DNA of 32,991 bases from Candidatus Altarchaeales archaeon (lineage in GTDB: Archaea; Altiarchaeota; Altiarchaeia; IMC4; SCGC-AAA252-I15). A model generated the notes under the pieces. It saw only the letters and a list, made by a program, of their open reading frames with translations, searched no databases and was not told the DNA's origin. Position 1 is the first letter of the stretch, and each line of letters begins with the position of its first letter. Positions 8,096-15,855 of this stretch are shown here, one piece after another. Location: NCBI GenBank assembly GCA_014729705.1, contig WJJK01000031.1, positions 1 to 32,991 on the forward strand, in the 5' to 3' direction. The translations under genes and the position numbers were made by a program.

Positions 8096-9166
8096 ATGGC
8101 TGACACTAACAACATACTCCGGTCTGGTTTCTATGTTGATGAGTATACACGAGCTGTACACGAAGCCTCTAACGGCCGTCTGAACTGGAGTCAGTCAAAA
8201 GCAGTAGTAGAGCAGCTTCAGATCGAACAAGGTACAAATACTTTAGAGAGCATAGTCAGTGTCATCGAGGACAATCCTAATGGCACCTCAGATGAGCTAA
8301 TGCAGAATCTTCTCGGAGAGGGCCAAGTCACGATAGAAAGAGAAGGTCTTTCAAGTGAGCCAGCACAGAGCACATCTACGAATAATGTAGGACCTTTACA
8401 GGTTATTTCAAATGACCCGGGTACATCTACTATGCGTAAATTGACTCTTGAGGGTACCGCGTTAGGGTCACCAATAGCCGTACGTTCTCCTGGTGCTCGA
8501 AGGACTCCTGAAGAGTTACCTTTTTTCATACAGCTTCTAGATAGTGACTTAAAAGTTAGCGGCATGGCTGTGGACGATGTAATCATAACAGGGATACGTT
8601 TTACTCCGAACCCTGAAACGTTTGCTGTTAACTCCTCTAAGATGACAAATCGATACCAGACTATGACACGTTGGGTTGAGGAGTATTGGGGTGATGAGAT
8701 GGATACTATAACCTTTACAGGTAGTAGCTATTCCATGTTTGGGTATGATCCTAATTCTACTCTAGCTGAGGACAATACAGGGCTTACTATGGCTCATAGA
8801 GAGAATACTAAATCGTATCAGTTAATGCGGGCTCTCGTGACATTTTTTACTTATAATGGGTGCATCTACCAGGACGATAGTACTTATGAGGGGAAAACAG
8901 ACGGAGACACTGAGTCTACCGTAGTAGACTCTTTTTTAGAGGATTCTTCGAATCAATATTTCGTAGGGAATCACCCTCGTACAGGGATGGTTAGAGAGCG
9001 TTTGTATGTGAATTTGTTTTATGACTACGGGTCATACTTAGGGTACTTTGAGACGTTTGATTTAATAGAAGACGCTACAAGCCCTTTTAGGTATACGTAT
9101 AACATCATTTTCCGCTCTGAAAGAACCAAGTATGTTCAGGGCTCTTCTGCTATACTGAGGTTCTAA
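8096..9166 (+). CDS. Tail/baseplate protein sharing a domain with the next gene
   Basis: 356 aa. Region ITGIRFTPNPETFAVNSSKMTNRYQTMTRWVEEYWGDEMDTITFTGSSYSMF aligns by eye with LTMRLIVNPRDIQIGQVWMANNTYTRSGWVTTLWGRQQSTISANGQSAAFY in the next ORF. SD GAGGGG. Confidence 0.6.
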   Translation: MADTNNILRSGFYVDEYTRAVHEASNGRLNWSQSKAVVEQLQIEQGTNTLESIVSVIEDNPNGTSDELMQNLLGEGQVTIEREGLSSEPAQSTSTNNVGPLQVISNDPGTSTMRKLTLEGTALGSPIAVRSPGARRTPEELPFFIQLLDSDLKVSGMAVDDVIITGIRFTPNPETFAVNSSKMTNRYQTMTRWVEEYWGDEMDTITFTGSSYSMFGYDPNSTLAEDNTGLTMAHRENTKSYQLMRALVTFFTYNGCIYQDDSTYEGKTDGDTESTVVDSFLEDSSNQYFVGNHPRTGMVRERLYVNLFYDYGSYLGYFETFDLIEDATSPFRYTYNIIFRSERTKYVQGSSAILRF

Positions 9167-10759
9167 ATGCCACAGTATGATTCTACACTTACGACTGAAG
9201 CTTTCTCCGGGATGGTATTCCGTGCCGGAGGAGGTCTTATATGGCATAAAAAGGCTGGGTTTTATCCGCTTCGATCAGGTAAGTACATCACTCCGGTTAA
9301 GTATCCAGACGGGTACAAACCTTTTGAGATATCTTTGTACAACTATGAAGAGGATAGACGCATTCTTACGATGCGCCTAATAGTCAACCCCAGAGACATT
9401 CAGATCGGGCAGGTCTGGATGGCTAATAATACGTATACGCGCTCTGGGTGGGTGACTACACTTTGGGGTAGGCAGCAGTCTACGATAAGCGCTAACGGGC
9501 AATCTGCAGCGTTCTATTTGGCTAATGATGGCTTCAGGCAAGCAGTAAATGCTGCAGGGCAGCCTACGGTAAATCTTCAGAGTGAGTCCGTGAATGAAGG
9601 TCTGGTTAACATACGGCGTAAGGACAGTATTGGATTTATAAATCTTCAGACTTTAGTTGCATTCTTCAAGAATAATGGCGCGTATTTCATGGAGGACCCG
9701 AAAGAGCAGACCATATATAAGGACGGCACTAATAGGGTAATCTATGCTGTAGATAGTATCCTTATTACATATGGAGGTAATGAGTTCTTAGGAGGCTTCA
9801 ACTCGTTTACATTAGATGAGGCAGGAGAGGATCCTTATAGCATAGACTATAACTTTGAGTATATCATATCGGGTATACGTGGCACCCCGGTGGAGGGCCA
9901 TCTTAGGAAGCGTAACAGGTCTACGCAGGAAGAACGATGGAACACAGATAACTCTCGAGTGATATTAGGTCTACAGGGCTCAAATACTAAATTGGCGGAG
10001 ACGCTCTTTATGAACAAGAAAGAGCAGAATGTAGACCTTCGGACAGATGAGGGTACGATAGATGAATATGTGTACCTGTCAGAACAAAACGAGTACTCAA
10101 AAAGAGAAGAAGAGAGCGAAGATAAGTATTGGACACGCGATAAAGCTCGAGAGGTATTGAAGGATACTGTAGTTATCTCTAGCACTAATGGAGAGGGCAC
10201 CTCTGAGAGAAGACCAGACCATGATAAAAAGATAGATTTCAGACCAAGTACGGGCGTCGTTAGGTCTATGAGTAAAGGGGTGATCGTAGAAGTTCGTACA
10301 TCAGATAGTTTTAAGGGACCCAATTATGTGATTACAAGATCAGAGTATCCGGTAGGGTCCGGTCAATACGTCTTTGCTAGATATTACCATTTAGACACTG
10401 CCGATTTAAGAAGTCGTAATTGGCAGGCAGGAGATACTATAGAGGTTGGGACACCTATAGGGTTTGAGGGTACGGATAATGGAGCTTATCCGGCACATTG
10501 TGACTTAGAGGTTAAGCCCGCTTTTGACTCATATGAAACAAAGTACATAAATCAGTCATTCAATCAAATACCTAGGAGTAAAAGGATAGATGCTCTTAAA
10601 TTTTTTGGAGACGGTGTGGATGCCATGGCAGCAGGTATGGCTGAGGAACCAAAAGAGGGTGACCCTCTATATGAGTATACCACGATTAACTTCAGGCACG
10701 GATCTGAGAAGGTTCAACTAACGAGTGACCCTCGAGTGACTGTAGATGTAAGGGAATAA
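9167..10759 (+). CDS. Tail/baseplate protein with C-terminal M23/LytM-like peptidase domain
   Basis: 530 aa. N-terminal half is paralogous to the previous ORF. C-terminal half has M23-like layout: HDKKIDFRPSTGVVRSMSKGVIVEV...YVFARYYHLDT...WQAGDTIEVGTPIGFEGTDNGAYPAHCDLEV. Confidence 0.65.
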   Translation: MPQYDSTLTTEAFSGMVFRAGGGLIWHKKAGFYPLRSGKYITPVKYPDGYKPFEISLYNYEEDRRILTMRLIVNPRDIQIGQVWMANNTYTRSGWVTTLWGRQQSTISANGQSAAFYLANDGFRQAVNAAGQPTVNLQSESVNEGLVNIRRKDSIGFINLQTLVAFFKNNGAYFMEDPKEQTIYKDGTNRVIYAVDSILITYGGNEFLGGFNSFTLDEAGEDPYSIDYNFEYIISGIRGTPVEGHLRKRNRSTQEERWNTDNSRVILGLQGSNTKLAETLFMNKKEQNVDLRTDEGTIDEYVYLSEQNEYSKREEESEDKYWTRDKAREVLKDTVVISSTNGEGTSERRPDHDKKIDFRPSTGVVRSMSKGVIVEVRTSDSFKGPNYVITRSEYPVGSGQYVFARYYHLDTADLRSRNWQAGDTIEVGTPIGFEGTDNGAYPAHCDLEVKPAFDSYETKYINQSFNQIPRSKRIDALKFFGDGVDAMAAGMAEEPKEGDPLYEYTTINFRHGSEKVQLTSDPRVTVDVRE

Positions 10760-10763
10760 TGCG

Positions 10764-13193
10764 ATGCCAGTGCCACGCTCAGGACTATTCACACAGGAAG
10801 AGTTTGTAGGACGGAACATCCTTAAACTCGCTCCAGACGCTTTTGTAAGCATCAACGGGGCTCTTGGTGCTCGTGTGATCTCTCCTGCGAAAGTCAGTGG
10901 AAACCAGAATTTAGAAGTACGTGGAGGAGTCTCTTCTATCACAGTGAATGCGGCTATTAAACCCGCAGGAGCTACTCGTGCTACTATTGAGGTGATAGCT
11001 CCTCAGTATAAGGGTCTTCACGAGGACTACTATGTTACGATGCCTAACGGTACGCGTATACCCTATTTCGTTCCTATGATGGAGATCAAAGTATTCATGA
11101 AGGGACGTTTCCTCGACCCCTACACCAACAACCCTGTGTACTATCCCGTTTTTTGGGGCTTAATCCTTGATGTGACTGAGAACTACTCAGGAGGCGTGCA
11201 CACTTTTTCTCTTAATTGTGGGGATATACTGCACTGGTGGAAGTGGCAGAAGATAACTGTGAGGCCCGCAGACTCATCAGGAGGATTTGTTTTTGGGGCA
11301 CCTACTAACTGGCGTGTGCCGACTGTTTTTGAGCGTATGAACCCCTGGGAGATAATCGTAGCCCTCTTCATGGACAACTTTTTTCAGAACGAGGGCTCTT
11401 TTGGAGCTCTGTACAATTTTGTCTACATGAAGCTTTCTAAATCAGGAGTCTCCCCGGACTTCGGGGCTATTAATAGAGGAGATGCCGCTTCAACCTTTGG
11501 GGGACTGGCGCAACAAACAGTAAAGTACTGGGACCAGAGATTTGGGTTTAACTTCAACAATGCGACAGATCCTAACAAAGTCCCTGTAGAAATATACGGT
11601 ATGCGTAAGCAACTCAGTGTGTCCAGCATCATGGAGCGCGTGAATCTTTATCGTGAGTCAGAGAAGGCTAAGAGAAGATCTGATATCTTGGCTGAGATTG
11701 ATCTCGATGAAAGCATCCTTGGGAAGATCCAGCCGTTTGGCTCATTAGATTTGTATGGGGATGGTGGAGAGCCGTTGATACAGGCTAAACTAGACATCGC
11801 AAATGAAGTAGTAGAACAGACTCAAATGGAGTTTTTTGTAGACACGAACGGTACTATAGTGTTCAAACCTCCTTTCTATAACATGGATGTTGTGGATCCC
11901 GCGGTACCGGAGTACACTCTGGCACCACAAGATGTGATCAATTTCAGTGCGTCTCTAAACTCAGATAACATCGTAAACTATCTAGAGTGCACATCCCCTC
12001 AACATTATGATGTCCCTAATGCAGTAGAGCTTATAGGGTATCATATAGATTATGAGTCTATTAAGAGATTTGGTTTGAGAACAAAAAGTATCGCACTACG
12101 CTACGGTAATACATCAAGGAGTTTACGCCTTATAGCGGCAGCTGAGATGAGTAGAGTGAATGGTACGGCTTTTTCTGGGAGTGCCTCGATTCCTTTGCGC
12201 CCAGAGATTCGTTTGGGGTATCCTGTGTACATCAAGCATATAGATGCTTACTACTATGTCACAGGTATCACACATAGCTTCTCTTTCGGATCTGGAGCTA
12301 CGACGGACCTTTCGTTAGAGATGCGCCGAGATAGAGTCTTCGATGGAGGGGAAGTAACAGGAGTGCCCGGTACAGTTCTGAAGAGTAAGGTATATAGATA
12401 TAAATATCCTGATAATGAATCAACCAAGGGCAGTACAAATGACTCCACCGGCATAAGCATTAACCTTAAGAGCAAAGATCCTGTAGATCAGAAGATACAG
12501 AAGCTTAACCAAGAGCTTCAAGCTTTGAGAGGGTCTGGTAACGCAGAGGAACAGCAAAAGATAGAATCCCTAATCAACGAGCAGCTTAAGATCAGGGCGA
12601 TGAGGCAGAGTAAGATTTTGGATGGCCCTGCTACCGGAGGACTGTATGAAGTCAGTGATGCTGCGAATGTCCCCACTGATCATAACATAAAAATAGGGTC
12701 GGACCCGACATACATAGTACAGAAGATAACTTCGAATGAACTTCTTATGGTAACGGATGAGACAGTCCCGTATACGGACATCAATGGGTATCGTCATATT
12801 GGAGGATTCCCGTATGGTGCGAATTTGAAGTTGACTACGAACCTCAATTTACGAGATCTATCGGATTCAGAGGATAACGCCGCACTTCAAGTTGAAGCCC
12901 AAATAGGTACAGATGCAACCAGGACACGTGCGAACAGAACACGAAGAGTTACTCTTACTCCTGAAGAAGAAGCTAAGCTGGCTGAGGCGGAGGCTACCGT
13001 AGCCGCTGCAGGAGCTCCGAGGACAGCAGAGGAGGCCATAGGATCGCTACAAGAGCAGATTAATACTAGCGATGCTAATGCGCCAGCGAGTTCCGCTGTG
13101 AATATAGAGGTACAAGAAGTAAATCGAGGTGATGGCGAGCCTACTCAAGAGACTATTAATCAGATATTTGGTTTCGGGGACACTACACCGTAA
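10764..13193 (+). CDS. Baseplate hub protein (gp27-like)
   Basis: 809 aa, directly upstream of the spike gene. Beta-rich body (...MEIKVFMKGRFLDPYTNNPVYYPVFWGLILDVTENYSGGVHTFSLNCGDILHWWKW...IDAYYYVTGITHSFSFGSGATTDLSLEMRRDR) typical of hub proteins, with a low-complexity C-terminal extension. Confidence 0.6.
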   Translation: MPVPRSGLFTQEEFVGRNILKLAPDAFVSINGALGARVISPAKVSGNQNLEVRGGVSSITVNAAIKPAGATRATIEVIAPQYKGLHEDYYVTMPNGTRIPYFVPMMEIKVFMKGRFLDPYTNNPVYYPVFWGLILDVTENYSGGVHTFSLNCGDILHWWKWQKITVRPADSSGGFVFGAPTNWRVPTVFERMNPWEIIVALFMDNFFQNEGSFGALYNFVYMKLSKSGVSPDFGAINRGDAASTFGGLAQQTVKYWDQRFGFNFNNATDPNKVPVEIYGMRKQLSVSSIMERVNLYRESEKAKRRSDILAEIDLDESILGKIQPFGSLDLYGDGGEPLIQAKLDIANEVVEQTQMEFFVDTNGTIVFKPPFYNMDVVDPAVPEYTLAPQDVINFSASLNSDNIVNYLECTSPQHYDVPNAVELIGYHIDYESIKRFGLRTKSIALRYGNTSRSLRLIAAAEMSRVNGTAFSGSASIPLRPEIRLGYPVYIKHIDAYYYVTGITHSFSFGSGATTDLSLEMRRDRVFDGGEVTGVPGTVLKSKVYRYKYPDNESTKGSTNDSTGISINLKSKDPVDQKIQKLNQELQALRGSGNAEEQQKIESLINEQLKIRAMRQSKILDGPATGGLYEVSDAANVPTDHNIKIGSDPTYIVQKITSNELLMVTDETVPYTDINGYRHIGGFPYGANLKLTTNLNLRDLSDSEDNAALQVEAQIGTDATRTRANRTRRVTLTPEEEAKLAEAEATVAAAGAPRTAEEAIGSLQEQINTSDANAPASSAVNIEVQEVNRGDGEPTQETINQIFGFGDTTP

Positions 13194-13203
13194 TGGATAT
13201 CCT

Positions 13204-15222
13204 ATGAATTTCGACGGCAGAAGTTATAACCTTCCAGGAAGAAAAGTATCTCCGGGTGAAAAACCTACAATAGGGGCTCGTCCACGGACAGATACTACTT
13301 TTAAGGTCGGTAGGATACATACAGTTGATGAAGATCGTTATGTAATGACTGTAGAGCTATTTGGTCGTCAGGGTTTCTTATATGATGTGAGTATATCACA
13401 GCCGTACACGGGGACCTCTAGTTTCATAGCGGGTATGCCTGAAATAGGGTCAATAGTGATTTTGGGTTGTCAGGAGAATTTCACATGGCCTGTAGCCTAT
13501 ATCCCAAACTACTCTGCGGGTCTCGAGAGTATTAACACACGTACATGGCCTGACAGTGTTAAGACTGAAGATAGAAATGAGTTCTTCAACAGGTTTAAGA
13601 GATTACACCAAGGAGAAGTGGCTCTTGGATCTTCTAAAGGGTCAGAGGTATTTCTTTCTGACAGCCTTTCATTGTCAGATGATATGGGAGATAGCCTGCT
13701 ACTGAGAGGAAAAGATAATAGTATCATCTCATCTTCTCTGAGTAATTATCAGTTCTCAAGCGGTGTGTTTCTCAGCGCTGGTGTGGCTCGCAGGAACGGT
13801 CTTTTTGACCCTAAAAAAGAGAATGGATTTTTCGCCGTAAAAGAAGTCTTAGACAACAATAGAGCTACATACTCTCTTAAGACTTCTCAGGATCCTAATG
13901 TAGACCAATTCTTTACAGAATATCTGCTTGAAGTGTCTGACATCGATAATGCAGATATCCCTGAAAATGAAGTCACAAGCGGGCTTATCCCCGCACGAAA
14001 TCCTATAGCAGTATTTGGTCTTGGTAATCTCATAGGTAATCGTTGGGGTAAAGAAACCTATGGGCATATCCTTAGGGCAAGGCTTTTTAAAGAGTATAGC
14101 GATGACTTTGGCGACTTCAGTTTGGACGCGCTTACTGGTGAGGAAGCCACGCGATATGGCATGGCGTTTTCAATGTTCAAGCCAGACCGTAGAAATCCTG
14201 AGTTTGGAGCATTCTTTGGTATCGATAAAGAGGGACATTTTTATCAGTATATGCCGTCAGCTACGGCGGGGGGAATCGGAGACGGAAGGTCTATATCAAT
14301 CGTCGCGCGGGGCAATAAAAAAGAAGTATGGGGTCGTGACGCGAAGTGCGGATCGTCGTGGGACACCGTCCTTAATGGAGGTATACGCTGGGTCATAGGA
14401 AGTCACAATGAGCGAGACGGTAATCCTTATTCTGGACGCAGTGAGGACAAGAGGACTACAGGCTCTGTCTTCTATATGTATGGATCAGATGTGGATGAGG
14501 CTGTTTATGAGTTCGACGACCCCGACACAGAAGTAGCTAGGCTGAATCGTTACCGCAAGATAGAAAAAGTCGGCGGCATGTCGCGCTTGGAAGTAGAGGG
14601 CACGAGAGAGACTATCATTGAAGGAGGAGAAGCTCTTTCAGCAGGGTCTAATCTTGAGCGTATCTCAGGAGCGAAGACCGTTAGTATAGGTACAAATATG
14701 AATATCACCGTTGGTGATACATACGCTGAGAAGGTCATTAAGGAAAAGGAAGAGAGTTTTGGTAGCCGCCGGACTACGATAACATCAGGGGACAATGAGT
14801 TAATACAGCAGTCTCCTGTAGGAAATATAACAGAAGAGATTAAGTTCGTAGGTAACAGAGAAACTACAATCACCACAGGAAGCATCAAAGAGAATATAGT
14901 CTCTGCGGGAAGCCGCACGTTTTCTACGACTGCGGGTGATTTTGAAGCTACCACTAAGGCGGGAAACATCAAGCTTGAATCACTTGCTGGTCAGATAGAG
15001 ATGGCAACGAAAACAGGTCAAATAGATATTCAGGCCCTTCTTACTATGAATCTTAAGACCTCTCTTGCAGCTAGTGTAAACGTTAAGGGTGGGACTATAA
15101 ATCTCAAAGGAAAGACATCTAATCCAGCTACAGATGCTGGGGTAATAACAGCCAGAAGCCATCGGGATTATATCACGGGGGCCTTCTTGGTAGGTTCTTC
15201 ATCAGTGAATGCGTCTATATAA
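13204..15222 (+). CDS. Central baseplate spike protein (gp5/VgrG-like OB fold plus beta-prism C-terminus)
   Basis: N-terminal FKVGRIHTVDEDRYVMTVELFGRQGFLYDVSISQPYTG...MPEIGSIVILGCQENFTWPVAYIP is OB-fold-like. C-terminal short repeats (SIGTNMNITVGDTYAEKV...TITTGSIKENIVSAGSRTFSTTAGDFEATTKAGNIKLESLAGQIEMATKTGQIDIQA) fit a triangular beta-prism. The listed start at 13129 is a GTG that overlaps the hub gene; 13204 ATG preferred. Confidence 0.7.
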   Translation: MNFDGRSYNLPGRKVSPGEKPTIGARPRTDTTFKVGRIHTVDEDRYVMTVELFGRQGFLYDVSISQPYTGTSSFIAGMPEIGSIVILGCQENFTWPVAYIPNYSAGLESINTRTWPDSVKTEDRNEFFNRFKRLHQGEVALGSSKGSEVFLSDSLSLSDDMGDSLLLRGKDNSIISSSLSNYQFSSGVFLSAGVARRNGLFDPKKENGFFAVKEVLDNNRATYSLKTSQDPNVDQFFTEYLLEVSDIDNADIPENEVTSGLIPARNPIAVFGLGNLIGNRWGKETYGHILRARLFKEYSDDFGDFSLDALTGEEATRYGMAFSMFKPDRRNPEFGAFFGIDKEGHFYQYMPSATAGGIGDGRSISIVARGNKKEVWGRDAKCGSSWDTVLNGGIRWVIGSHNERDGNPYSGRSEDKRTTGSVFYMYGSDVDEAVYEFDDPDTEVARLNRYRKIEKVGGMSRLEVEGTRETIIEGGEALSAGSNLERISGAKTVSIGTNMNITVGDTYAEKVIKEKEESFGSRRTTITSGDNELIQQSPVGNITEEIKFVGNRETTITTGSIKENIVSAGSRTFSTTAGDFEATTKAGNIKLESLAGQIEMATKTGQIDIQALLTMNLKTSLAASVNVKGGTINLKGKTSNPATDAGVITARSHRDYITGAFLVGSSSVNASI

Positions 15223-15224
15223 TT

Positions 15225-15842
15225 ATGCCAGTCATACCACAAACAATGAGTGCCGCAATATTAGGTCAGATGACTGCTAAACAGTACACCGGGAAGAATG
15301 CCTCTGATCTTGCTAGTGCTGTAGGCACCGCAGTTTCGGGCTATATAGTAACACCTAATTTAGTTTCGTGTACGTTGTCTGGGGTAGCAGGTCCTTTAGG
15401 AAATATACAGAGCGTGGCTGTTGCAGGGATTGAGCCTAATTCTATGAGCACTCTAATGTATACGCGTGCTTTGAATAAGAATATTAGTGGACGTGATATA
15501 GGAGGGCTGTTCTCCGCTGTAAGCACAGGAATAGTGCAAATCCTTCAAGGTTTGGTATTGACTGGGACTGCAATAGGGATAGCTACAGGAGGGGGCACAG
15601 GTTTTTTTACCGCGGTAAACGAGAAAACACTGTCTGGTCTCATATTCGCACAGATGACTTTGAGGCAAATGACAGGTAAAAATGCGAGAGACTTGTCTGA
15701 TTGCATAAGCTATGGTGTGGTAACCCAATTAAAGACTACGGCAAAAGTTACCGTTGTGTCTGCGGGTACTATAGCTCCAGTAGCACCAACAGGTCCCGTG
15801 GCTGTTACAGGTATACCGTCAGCCACGACATCAATATCTTAA
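15225..15842 (+). CDS. Protein of unknown function built from three tandem ~65-aa repeats
   Basis: 205 aa. Repeat cores: SAAILGQMTAKQYTGKNASDLASAVGTAVSGYI / STLMYTRALNKNISGRDIGGLFSAVSTGIVQIL / SGLIFAQMTLRQMTGKNARDLSDCISYGVVTQL. Confidence 0.75.
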   Translation: MPVIPQTMSAAILGQMTAKQYTGKNASDLASAVGTAVSGYIVTPNLVSCTLSGVAGPLGNIQSVAVAGIEPNSMSTLMYTRALNKNISGRDIGGLFSAVSTGIVQILQGLVLTGTAIGIATGGGTGFFTAVNEKTLSGLIFAQMTLRQMTGKNARDLSDCISYGVVTQLKTTAKVTVVSAGTIAPVAPTGPVAVTGIPSATTSIS

Positions 15843-15855
15843 CTAAGAGGACGAG

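Noticed and set aside
14060-14398. 112-aa plus-strand ORF nested in the spike gene
   Set aside because: Out of frame inside a confident CDS; no independent evidence.
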